Assembly (NCBI GenBank): GCA_023846275.1
Contig: JAIUJO010000083.1
Coordinates: 749,001 to 813,000, forward strand
Source of the DNA: Vanilla planifolia
Taxonomy: Eukaryota > Streptophyta > Magnoliopsida > Asparagales > Orchidaceae
Length of the DNA: 64,000 nt
Reading direction: 5' to 3'
Shown here: positions 46,861 to 59,215 of the stretch, one piece after another
Numbering within the stretch: position 1 is the first letter of the stretch
How the letters are laid out: each line of letters opens with the position of its first letter
Made by a program: the position numbers and the translations under genes
The notes under the pieces: generated by a model
Database searches by the model: none
Seen by the model: only the letters and a program-made list of their open reading frames with translations
Told to the model about the DNA's origin: nothing

Positions 46861-49790
46861 TAAAAAAATAAAAAAATTTACATCATTATTATCATATGCT
46901 TAAATAGTTTAAACTGTAAATATTAATTTTTTTTAAAAATATTTATTTATGGTTCCAAATAGTGAAAATATTGAAAAATAAATTAAAAATTTAAAGGAAA
47001 TAACAAATAATTGTGCTGAAAAAATAACATAACAATATCTAAAATTATCTACAACATTCCATTGATAAACAATTACAGAGATATATGTTTTTTGTTCAAA
47101 AAAATATTACAAAAAACTTTTTTCAGGATTGAGAAAAAAAGCTTAACAATACAAAATATTAGAAATACATAAAAAACATTCTTTTTCATAAAATAAACTT
47201 AAATTTATTAAATATTAAATATTACAAGGCAATTAAAAAATTACAATAACAAACAAACAAAAATATTTGAAGTATAATGAATAAGTTTTTTATTGTAAAA
47301 AACATAAATAACTATCTAGAATAACAATATCACATTTCAAATACAAATTAGATAAAAGTACTATTTATGAATGATTAAAACATATGATAGAAATTACATG
47401 CCAATATTTAATCATATTTACATAGAGTCTAATTTCACTCGTTAACATTATTTCAAAATAGTCAATAACAATATAAGATACACACAATATTAAGAGAAAA
47501 TACTAATTAACATAATCAAGAATCTTTTCCTTATCCATCAAATGTATCATTGAATGTTTGTATTTGAGAACCACCTTTAATTTTTTATATTATTTAGTTT
47601 TTTTATGAACATTTTCTTTGTTATTTTTCATTTTTCATTAAACTAATATTTTTATTTTTCTTCAATAAAAGTTTTGTACACTTTTAATAATCAAAATGTT
47701 TACATCTTAAATAATTACTATTTTTGTATAATTTTTAATTTTTGAAATCTTTTATTTTTATTGTGAGTGTTTTTAGCTTGGACTAAGCTATGATTTATTA
47801 TTCATTTGTTTTGTAAATTATTTTTATTTTTAGTGTGTTAATATTGACATATATTGATGATATTATTTTTAGTTTGAATATATTTTTAATTATCATATTT
47901 ATATTTTAAATTTATTTATGTGTCAAAATTATAATTTTCTAAGTTATAATTTTTATTTATGAAAGTCACTTATTTATCAAATTGCATTGAAACCTAAAGT
48001 TCTTTGATGTTGCACAATATTTAATATATTTAATATTTATATTAAATTAATGTTTTAAGATTCAAAACTTTTAATAATGAGGAAGATTTCTTTATTAATG
48101 TAAAAGCTTTTTATATTTTTATCCCAAGTTTTATTTTATTTCACAATGATATTTCTTCACAATACTAAAGCCATATGTTTATGAAATAAAATTAATTTCA
48201 AATTAAATATTACAACATTTATTGTGTGTTACATCCAATATTTGACATAGGATAACATATTTTTGAGATGACTTAACATATTTATCAAGCACTTTTTTGT
48301 ACAATAATTTAGCAATGATCATCTTAGTTTCTAATTCATTTTATATCTTTCTTTATTTTTTTATAGAGTACTTTCCCATTATTATTAATGATTAGTATTG
48401 CTTTTGCAAACTTGCTTTGTGCAAAACCTTTAACCTATTTAACATTGTATATTACTATTTTTTTATATCTCCTATGATAAAGTTTTCCCTTCAAAAAAAA
48501 TATTTTGTTTCCAATAATTAAATCAATCAGTGAAAATGCACTGAAATGTATTTGATTTGTGAAACTATATTTTTTTGAATTAAAATTTAACAAATATGTA
48601 ATGTATAATTATAAGTCTTAAAATATATTTAATATAATTATAATCGTTTAATATTGAAGGTTCGTATTTTCTTGTGAAAAATATCTTTTGGTGTAATCTA
48701 GATTGATGAACAAACAAATTTTAATAAATTTCTTTGAGTATAGACAAAAAAATATCTTTCATTGGCTAAATATTTAAATTAATTAAAATAATGAATAAAA
48801 TAAAAAAAATAGCTTCAATAAAGCAAAAAATAACAAAAATGACAATGAAATTAGAAAGTTAACATTAAAAAGGAAAAATATCTATTTTTTGGATATTTCA
48901 AATGATAAACTTATATTAATGAAATATCAAAAAAAAATTGAAGTGCCATGAAGTTAATAGAAAATGCCAAATTTAAATAAAAGATAAAAGTTTTTGTAAA
49001 AATTAACAATAAATGTTAGAGCACATCAAATATGAAAAGAAGGTCCATAAATTTTTGTCATAACTAAGAAAAAAATCATATTCTATCACATAATGTAATA
49101 AAACTTTTTAGGAAATAAAAAATGACACAGTGAAGTTTACCAAATATACGTGAACTTTAAATTATTTAACACAATTTTTAAAAATGTAGAGAAATCTATT
49201 TTGACAAATATACCATTTAGAATTGTCAAAGCATAAAGAATATTGAATTTAAAAACAAATCAGAATATAAGTATAAAAAATATGCTATTATAAAAAAGAA
49301 GGTTAGAAATATGTTTTACATTGAGCATAAAATACTAAAGTGAAACATGGTTTTAGTATATTAAGAATCTTGCATGACATATTACAGTTACCCTAAATTA
49401 CTACAAGGATGAAAAATTATCTCATCCTAAGTGTGACAAACCATGCTATTATATAAACATCGAATTTTTAGGTTATTATGTGGAACAAATTTTCTCTTTT
49501 GTTTTGATACACTATCATATTCAATGAAAATCATATACATGCTCATTTAAATAAAAACCACAAACATATAAATTTGATTCAAAGTAGGAAAGAAAATGCT
49601 TCTTGAAAAAAGATTTTAATGATATTATTTCTAAATAAGAAATTCTATTCAAAATCACATCATAGTATCGAACTATAATGAAACCAAAGCTAGATAAGAT
49701 TACTGTGTTTATCACTGTACTACAAAAGAGGGTATCACATGATTCTTATTATTTAAATATATTAAATAATGTAATGCTTTTAAAAAGAAC
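46860..49790. other. very AT-rich low-complexity DNA
   Basis: This is the most AT-rich part of the window, dominated by A and T runs with very few G or C. No frame of interest, repeat partner or RNA gene was seen. The composition alone could act as scaffold/matrix-attachment-like DNA, but nothing here shows it. Confidence 0.6.
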
Positions 49791-49799
49791 AGTTTGTGC

Positions 49800-51620
49800 T
49801 ACTTATTTTTTTGATAATGGCTACTTCTTTTAACTATTATTCTTAGTAAAAATTGTTTCTGGTCTAAGATAGCCTAACAAAAATAGGTCTAAAATATTTA
49901 TTTCATATAAGAAAATAAAGGTTTATTTTCATTAAAAGTTTTATTTTTATGTAAAGTAAAAAAATATCATACTTTGGTGTTTCTTTAACTAAATGAATAA
50001 GTAGAGCCACACACATTACATGTTTCATGAATTAATCTATTTTCCTTGACTATCTTGAAAAATGTTTTTTAATTACATCTTAGTATTGTTTCAACGACTT
50101 TTACTAAAAATATATTGGAATTTTAATAATTATTTAGTAAAAAATAATGCTAATGTTTAGCAATAGGAACCAATCGTGTCAACAGGGCCTAAAAAAGTGG
50201 GATGCCATTAAAGGGTTTGGAACACATGTCCATAAACCTTTGAACTAGCTACAGTAATAGGTAGGATTATGAAAATAGTTTATATGGTATCTAAATCACG
50301 TTTATACTTTGTATCCTCATATATAGTGTGTGGTTCATCACTGGCATCATGGGTGATGACTTTTCGATAGAACTGCTGGGTAGCCAACCCTGAATAGGAT
50401 GATTTAGATGATAAGGCGAAACATTGCAAACAAAAAAAATTGTTTCTTTTAAAAATCTAGGACAATCAAAGCTATATTTTCACGCATTATGCTTCTAAAT
50501 TGTAGCGACAACAAAAATTATGTGGTTGCATAATTTCGTGATTTTATTATCCCTCTTCTTAATATTTTTATAAAGATAGATAATATCCTCCATTTCATCA
50601 TGCAAGTTCAAGTTCACACTATCTATGCTTGCTCTACACATAAGATCGAAATCTAGTCGATTGAATATGATTCAAATCTAATGATCACAATCAAATCCTA
50701 TTTCAAAATAGCACAAATCAAATCTCATTCATCTATCATGTAGCTTTCATATTAAAATAGTCTAAATCATTTTAGTCAACAAGAACATGCAAAATTGCTC
50801 CCTTAGCCATTTTTTTTAGTAACTAGAATCTTTGATTTAAATGATTATTTTTTTATTAAAGATACTAATAGTATGAATAATAAGATCATTTTATGCATTA
50901 GGTGGGTACTTTTAGTTGATAAAAAATGTGTATGAATAACAGAATTTTTTAAAAATATGGATTAATGAATCTTTTTATGATCTTAACAAAATTTTTAATC
51001 CATGACACTAAAGGCATTTGTGGCTTATGATAATTTTGATTTTTATACACTACTTCTCTTATTCTTTAAACTCCAAAAATTTTTTTTCTTTTCAAATCAA
51101 CAAAGAAATATTTTAATAATTCCTATATGTTTTAATCAAGATACCTATGCCTCATTAATAATTTTTAATTTTATGTTACCTGCTATGTTTCTTCTATTGC
51201 TATTTTATATCGTTGTATGTTGAAGTATCATGTTTCTTTTATTTCTTTGTTGTAATGGGTCAACATACAATTCTCTTAGCAAAATGCTTATATTGAGTAT
51301 TCGTTATTACTTTTTTTTAACATGGGTGGGTGAAAGTTTGTTTTAAGTCATATCACCTAAAAATCATTTGTAGACATTTTATTTCTTATTGATCTTTTTA
51401 CTTCATAATTTTTATAAAATATTATTATAAAAAATTATTATTAAAAATTTATATCTTTTGAATTAAATTTGAAATTCATACAAAATTATTTTTAGATGTT
51501 TATTCAAATATTTTAAAAAACTTTTAAACATGTTTTAATATACTTTCTTAAAGAAACAGAAATTTGTATTTCTAATTATTCACCCCTACCTTACTGAACC
51601 AAACTTCATTTGACATCATA
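49800..51620 (+). repeat. old LTR of a Copia/SIRE-like element (left of a pair)
   Basis: Diverged but collinear with 53,380-55,200. Shared blocks include 'gctgggtagccaaccctgaata' (50,379) with 'catgggcaacaaaccccgaata' (54,044), 'atgcttctaaattgtag' (50,488) with 'atgcttctaaattctag' (54,161), and a 'taagatcgaaatctagtcg' block (50,641) with 'taagatttaaatttagcca' (54,297). The final 'ggtgaaag...catatcacctaaaaatcattt' block (51,328) pairs with 54,970-55,000. A decayed primer-site-like ttgacatcataac follows at 51,610. The left edge is uncertain. Confidence 0.65.
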
Positions 51621-53375
51621 ACAAAATTCTCTGTTTGTGAGAAGAAATTTTTCAATAGATCCATGGCTCAAATTATTTTTTGAATAAGTTTAGGCAAAGA
51701 TTGTTTTAACAATAGCCTCTACTCTTTTGTGATAATTTTTATCTCTATTGAAAACTAGAAAAACTAATTATTTAAGATCTATTGATAAAAAAATATGAGA
51801 AATAATACTATATTTTTTTAACATTTTAACCAAAAAAATTGCATACGATGTTTTTTAACATAAATTATTTTGAAAAAGAAATAAAAAAGTGAGCATAAAG
51901 TATAATTAAATGATAAAATCATAAATGTTTTTCATTATATTTTAAATACTACTAAATTTAATTTAATTATGAGTTTAAAAATAGGTTATAAAATCTGGCA
52001 TAAGTTATTGATGACTTATGAAGGATCATTTGATAAGAATGAAATAAAAAGTTTTGCAAGGTAAAGAAGGCATTGAAAATATTTTTGAATGAGTCATAGG
52101 TAATCATCACAAGAGAAAAGTAGGAAAATAATGGACTTATCTATATGATGGCTAGAAAAGAAAATGAAGAGATTATATCTTGAAGTGAGGAAGAAAATTA
52201 CATTAAAGAAAATTAAAATAAGAATTTACTTTATGTTTGAAAAAATACGAAATGTTTAATTAAAAATAAAAGGATTTTAAAAAAGAATGTAAGGAATATA
52301 TAATTTGTTGTAAAATAATTAGAGAGAGGACCAACTTATTTAATGAGTGTGGAAGGGCACATGATTTAAAGTAAAAAGTTAATAACAATGTATCATTATT
52401 TAAGGAATGAAGTACTTACACTCTACTTGCACATCTTCAAAAAGCAAAACTAATTAGTAGAGAAGTTTTTGTTTAAAGATCTTATATACATAAGTATGTT
52501 GACATTTTATATGCTATAATCATAATTTTACATGGCATTATTTCATACAACCCAATAATAATTTACTTACATGTAAGATTAGAACTAATATATATTTGAA
52601 AATTTGAACTTTTTCATGGAGAATGAAAGAAAATAATAACATTGTTACACATAAATACATTGAACAAAAAATGGCTTAGCTTCTCAAATCTAATAATAAA
52701 AATGAAGTATTATGCATATAAATATTTATTGACAAAGTTTAATTAAAAACATTAGTTTAGCATAAATAAAGAAAAAAAAAGTTTAAAAAATTCAAATGAA
52801 TTAAATGTGGAAATATAATATAGTTGAAAAAATCAAAAACTTTAAAACTTATTTAGGATTATCATAAAGAACAAATTAAATTTGAAATTTTGATTAATTT
52901 TAGAATTATTTTTATCATAATAATTAATATTTTTTTAACATTTTAAATAAAAAATGATAAGGTATACGTTACATAATATTTTATGGAAATTGTTATAAAA
53001 ATGAACTAAAACAATTTGAAAGGAATTGTATGAGTTGACCTTAAACTTTCCAACAAAATGTAATTAGAAGGACACGGTTTTCTTAAAAAAATAAACAAGT
53101 TGATTAAGTAGTTGAAAAATACATAAAAAATTAAGTTTTTAAAAATTTACAAACATTAGACTGAGCCATTATGAGTGATAATAGAAAAGAAGGAGAATTA
53201 AATTTGAATGATATTAGTATAAATTAAGAAGCATTAATCAAGTTATGACATACATGTAAGTAGAGTTTATCTTTAATTTTTTTAGATATTATTTTAATAA
53301 ATAATTTGTTTAATTAATTTTATTAATTATTTTTTACAATCAAAATTTAGAAATTATTCTGATATTCATCTCTAG
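51620..53375 (+). mobile_element. interior of the old Copia/SIRE-like element
   Basis: It lies between two diverged direct repeats and follows a primer-site-like sequence. Around 52,140-52,310 the translation MARKENEEIIS...SEEENYIKE weakly resembles the acidic region of SIRE-type Gag, which the element at 36.5 kb also has. Otherwise it is decayed and strongly AT-rich. The interior is far too short for a complete gag-pol. The element is broken and much older than the one at 34.1 kb. Confidence 0.45.
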
Positions 53376-53379
53376 ACAC

Positions 53380-55200
53380 GATGTTTTGTTTATTGATAAC
53401 AAATCCTAAGCATTTAGAATAAATTTGTTTAAGTTAATTTTTAGATTTTAAAAAAATGATACTTGTGCTCATGAGAAAACTTGAAGAAGTGGAGCAATGG
53501 TTAAATCTATGAAGATCATCTTATTCGAAATGAGAAACCACTCAAAGATATATTTAAATGTAATTTTAGGTATTTAAATTTTATTTAAATAAAAATTATA
53601 AGTTTCATAAAAATACTTATTACAAGATAGAAAAATTAAATTTTATCAAAATTAATACTCTTAGAAAAATTTTAGGCTCTCAAAAACTTAATATATTCCC
53701 TTTTACTATCCTTGAAATCGTTTTATTATTTTTATCAAATCTTAATATTTATTCAATAACTTTTGTATATTATACATTATAATTATAATAATTAAATAGA
53801 TAATAATACTAACTAAAATAATTCTAATTATTAGCAATAAAAACAAAAAGTCTCTATAGTGCGTAAAACATGTTGGCTGTCGTTAGGAGCTCTAAAATGC
53901 ATGTCCCTAGACTCATCAACCAGTTGCAGTACTATGTATACTGTGAATGTTTTTGTTGTCATAGAATGGGTTAGCACTCTCCTATTCACATATACAATGT
54001 ATAAAGAAATACCGACAGCACTGGTAATGACTTCTCAAGCAAATCATGGGCAACAAACCCCGAATAAGTTCACTTTGTTGAACATATAAAGCTTAATTTA
54101 CAAAACATCTTTGTTCACCTTAGTAATATAAGACTAAATCAAAGCCTTCTTTTCATGCAACATGCTTCTAAATTCTAGGGCTTACTAGAATCGTCCAATC
54201 ATGCAATTTCAAGACCGAAAAACATTCATCTTATTTGTCTTTTTTATAAAGTCTTATACCATTTAATAATAGAATTATCAATTTTTGTTCTATGCGTAAG
54301 ATTTAAATTTAGCCATCAGACCAAGATTTATATCTAATGATTTTTATCAAGTACTTTTTTTAAACATTCCCATCAAATCCCATTTGTTTGATGGTATAGT
54401 TTTTAGAAAAAAATTAGTCTCAGTCCACCACGCTCAAGTGATTTGTGCACAACATCTTTTTTAGCTACTTTTTTTAGCCTTTAGAATATTTTCTTTAAAC
54501 AATAATTTTTCAACTAAATTTAAAAAATAGATTAAATTATAACGATTATTTGCTTGTTTGGTAAGTACATTTAGTCCTAAAACTTTTTTATAAATAAGAG
54601 AAATTTTTAACAAAATAAATTGATCAATTTTTACACAATTTAAGTAAAAGTTTCAAGCCACAATATTCAAGTTGTTACTAACCAAAAATAATTGTTGATA
54701 CGATAGCTACTTGCTTCACTCACCAAACTCATAATTATAACTTTCTTCTTAAGTCAATTAAGTTACTAATTTTTTCTATCATAATTAGTTTACTTTAGAT
54801 ACATTTTCCTCATTAATTATTTCATTAAGAAAAAATTTGGGTTCTATTAATTTTTATGATGAAACCATAGTAACTTATTTTTTTGGTTTTGTTATTTTGA
54901 GAGTTTAGCTTGCCTCTCTTTTAGTTAATGTTTTATGTTGATTGTCTTTCCTAAATTTTATTAGGGGTCAATGGAAGCCCTTTTTAGGCTAAATCACCTC
55001 AAAATATTTGTTATATATTTTACTTTTTATTGATTTTTTATTTTACATTATTTTTATAAATTATTTTTATAAAAAATTAAATTATTATGATTTAAATTTT
55101 ACATTTTTATAAAATACTTTTAAAAATTTTTTTAAATATGTTTTTTGCAAGAAACATAAATTTTTATTCCTGATAATTAAAGTCCCTTTTGTAGATCAAA
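53380..55200 (+). repeat. old LTR of a Copia/SIRE-like element (right of a pair)
   Basis: This is the partner of 49,800-51,620. It starts with a gttttgtttattgataacaaa head at 53,387, shared with the LTR-like repeats at 32.46 kb and, reversed, at about 56.9 kb. It ends in an aaacataaatttttattcctgataatta region comparable with 51,560. The 76-codon frame at 53,859-54,089 lies inside the repeat and has no family resemblance. Confidence 0.65.
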
Positions 55201-55479
55201 ACTTTATAAGTGAGTTATAACTTTAATTAATTTTTTTTATTAAACTTGAGTATATCTTTAAAAGTGAAGTTTAGTAAATATTAATTTTATTTTAAAATAT
55301 GTTAATTCTTGTAAAATATGTTGATTTTCTTTCCATAAAATTTTTTAAGAAAATTACTAAAAATATTAACAAAAAAATTTGTAATGAATATTTTTCAGGT
55401 GTACAACTACCCTCGACAAAAACTAGCAAAACAGATAACTAATATAAGTATTTTGCCAAATCGTAGGCAGGTTAAAGTA

Positions 55480-57000
55480 TTACAGCAACAATACAATAAA
55501 AATTTAATACAATAGCCTTGCAACCAAACTTGAAAAAGAATAATATAATTAAATTATGTTAAAATAAAAATTAATGAAAACAAAAACATAATGCTTGAAA
55601 AATGTTTAGTGAGGTAGAACTGTTTTAAATTAGTCAATTGGAATTAATAAAATTGAGAACGTCATTAATTTTTGAAGAATGTATACTTTATGAGTTTTAT
55701 ACATGAAGTACAAAGCATAAGGATGTGATGATGAGCATTCGGTGCTAATGGGTTGAACGAAATCACTTGAAAATTTTTCTTTAAATTTTATAAATCAAAT
55801 TTTTCAAGAATTCACATATTTATGAACATTTTTCGAATTGCTAAAAGTACTTATAAAACTACCCAATTAGTCATTACTAATAAATTATAAAAATCCCAAT
55901 GTTTTGAAATAATGTCTAAAGAGATATTCCCAAGAACTGCTCGATCAAAAGGCACCTAGACAATTTGATCATGAAAAATGGAAGATGAGATAGCTTGGAT
56001 TAAGCAAGCAATATTTGATCTAGATCAATAGAACTAAATTGTTATCTAATAGCTAGATTTAAATCTTATATATGGAGAAAACTTGAAATGTATAATCACA
56101 AAATTTCATATTCGTATAATGAATCTATTTAGTTGTCTTTAAAAGGCTAATGAGAATAAGATCAATTGAATGAAAAATTGCATATTCAAATGATGAGATC
56201 ACTCCAGTAATTTTGAGAATAGTCATGCAAAATGGTTGGACCTTTTTGTTACATACTGCATGAATGATGGATTATCATTGTTTGGTGTCTGTAATACCCT
56301 GGTCTTCTCTAAAGTTATTTCTCCAACTATTTGATGTGTTATATATTGAATCAAAATTATTTGCTGAATTATGGGGTTAGTTTACCGATCTTAGAAGCCC
56401 AACTCACCATATTTTAGAGCTATTTTCTAACTTGCATTTTCCATATTATTAATAATAGGTTTTCCTTTTTTATTATTTAAATTATATTATTAGTTTTACT
56501 AGTTATTTATTATAATTATAATAATTTTTGAAATAAGTTATTGATATAATATTTCCAAAGATATGATCAAGAATAAAGTACTTTTTTAGATGGTTGACAT
56601 ATGGTAAAGATTTTAGAACTTAATAATTTTCCAAAGATTATTATATTCAAACAAAATTTAGTTTTTATACCTTAAAAGAATGATTTTAATCATGTTTAAT
56701 ATTTTAATCAAAATATTATTGTAATAACTAAAGCAAAATTAAAAACATTTATCTTAGTTATTTGTTACACCAACCAAGATTATTATCACAGAATTTCACC
56801 TTTTCTTCTTTTTCTTTTTAAATTTTCCCATGAACACAAGTATCATCTATGTAAAATCTTAAAATTTACTTAAATGGATTCATTAGAAATTCTTAGTGTT
56901 TATGATCATAAAACAAAACACCATGATGAGCGGCCATTACAAAAATCTCTCCCGCTTGATGTTAAGAAACTTTTAAAGGAATTGATAAAAAAATAAACTA
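55480..57000 (-). repeat. old LTR-like repeat, copy B
   Basis: Same family as 3,860-5,495 and 57,680-59,215. It shares 'actaataaattataaaaatccc' (55,879), the 'aagaactgctcgatcaaaaggc' block (55,932, compare 58,149), and the 'tgattttaatcatgtttaa' block (56,682). On the minus strand it begins beside a purine-rich aagcgggagagat (about 56,973-56,985) like the polypurine tract of the 34.1-kb element, and its head resembles the 53.38-kb LTR. It is probably the 3' LTR of a minus-strand element whose 5' LTR is copy C. Confidence 0.6.
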
Positions 57001-57680
57001 TTATAAAAGTAGTGTGCATGAAAATTAATGCTCCATCTTCATGTATGTCACGTTTAGAGTAATGCTCCAGCTTAATTTACACTTATTTTAATCTTTTAAT
57101 TTCCATTCTTCCCCTCTTTAACATCACTTAAAGAGTTTTAATATACATTTAGTAAATTGTTGACAAATTTAGAATTTTGTAAAATTAGCAACAAACTAAA
57201 TTTTTTGTTTATGTCTACTTTGTTAAAATGATACATTTATCCTGTGGTCTAGTTTACAACTTCTTTTAAATTAATTTAATTCATTCTTTATAACTATTCC
57301 CAACATTTACTATTTATACTACCTTATGTTATGGATGAATTCCAATTTATTGCGAAAGCTTAATTTTTATTTTAAAGTTAAGGTTTAACAGAAACCATAA
57401 TTTTATCTATAACTTATTTATTTGAAAGATCTTTTTTAAATTTTTTAAGTTTTAAGATTTTCTTCAGTTGTTTTCTTTTTTCTTCCTTTTTTTTAATTTT
57501 CTAAACTTAATTTGTCAAATCTCATTTATAATGTACAATACTTGATTTTAGTTATTAAATTTAAGAGCAAAAGCCATTTTAACCCAAACGCATTTTGGAT
57601 AATTGTGGTACTATTTCATTCATGTAAAAAATTTTTCCAAACAAGATAAATCCTTAAAATGAAATAATAGAAAGAGACTA
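57000..57680 (-). mobile_element. short interior between LTR-like copies B and C
   Basis: Only about 680 bp separate the two same-orientation repeats. A purine-rich motif sits at the left edge. No gag or pol similarity was seen. If B and C are an LTR pair, the element is very short inside, either a small non-coding LTR element or the worn remnant of a larger one. Confidence 0.35.
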
Positions 57681-59215
57681 TTATGACCTTACAACAAAAT
57701 AAACTTGGCAATATAATAAAATAATTTGATAACACAAAATCTAAGTTACTACACAAAATTCTTATGCTTAAATGAAAGCTTAATGATGCACAAGTGCTTT
57801 AATTACATGAATTATAATTAAATAAAATTAAGAACTTAGCATATTTGAGAAGAAAGTAAAGATAATTAATGTGACAATTGAAATGTGCTCCATAAAAAAG
57901 AGTTAATGAGCATCAAGCACTAAATGTTTCAATATAATGGGATGAAAAATTTCTTAAGATTTTATAAAAAGAACTTGTTATTTCATCATGTTCAAGGATT
58001 TACCTATTTTCTAAATATTGTCTAATGACTAAAAACACATGGCAAATTGACAAACTCATCAATGATACTTTAATTAAAAAAAATCTAGCATACTTTTTAA
58101 GTAATAAATTATAAAAATCACAATAACTAAGAGACACACTATGTCGGAGCTACTCGATCGGAAGGCTCTTGGAAAATTCCATCATAAAGACTTCTCTTTA
58201 TGGATTACAATAAAATGTGCTATTTTAAAAATATGATTTGATCTAGACCATTACATCTGAATCATAATCCAATGGTTAAAACATGCTCTTGTGTGTGGGT
58301 AAACCATGGATTATATGGCAGCAAAATTACTTGATTACATAGTAGATCAAAATAGTTGCCCTTAAAAGGTGGATGAGATTAGAATCATTCAATCAGATAA
58401 TTGTCCAAATTGATAGGAAAAATTGCTAACATAATTTTTAGTTCAATCATGTGAAATGGATATAAGTTTTAGTCACACATTAAATAAATGATGGGTTCTC
58501 ATTTCTTTATTAGAGCTTTCCCACATCATATAATTTGCTAATCTTTTAAGGTTGCTTATCCCCTGCTTTGCTCTAGATTTAAGTTATATTTGTACTCTTA
58601 ATTTTTGAATCAAACCAAAGTTGTTTGACGGGTTTAATAGTTATTTTACCAACATAATGAGCACTACTAGCCATATTTTGGCACTATGCTCAAATTTATG
58701 GTTATGATAAGCATTATAAGTTGTATTCAGGCACTATGCTATAATTGATGGTTTTGGTTCTTTTTAATAATATATTTTATATTATTTTAATTATATTACT
58801 ATATTTTTACTAATAGTTTTACAATTAAAATACACAATGCAACAAGTTTTTGAAAGAGAATTTTCAAAGGCATGATGAGATTAGAATGTTTATTTGGATG
58901 GGAAAGATAAGATTAAAATTTTAGAATCCTAATACATTTCTAAGATGATTAATTTAAATTAAATTTAAAATAAATCTCTTTTTTAAATTCAAACCACATC
59001 TTTCCTTTTTTTATAATTCTCCCTTGAATACAAATATTAGTTTTCAAAAATCTAAAAATTCATTGAAATAAATATGTTAGTAATTCTTATTATTTATTGT
59101 TATCAAAAAAATTTCATGACTAAATGTCAAGAACATAACATATTAAACGATCCAATAGTCAGTGAAATGATCATAAAACTATTAACAATCACTTGATAGT
59201 CACATTATCTTCTTT
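57680..59215 (-). repeat. old LTR-like repeat, copy C
   Basis: It shares with copy A the blocks 'acttagcatatttgagaagaaag' (57,834; compare 4,039), 'ccctgctttgctc' (58,561; compare 4,790), 'tgaatcaaaccaaagttgtttg' (58,606; compare 4,832) and 'tttagaatcctaat' (58,921; compare 5,098). It ends in the 'atagtcagtgaaatgatcataaaac' block (59,155; compare 5,440). The minus-strand orientation follows from the head and polypurine logic in copy B. Confidence 0.65.
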
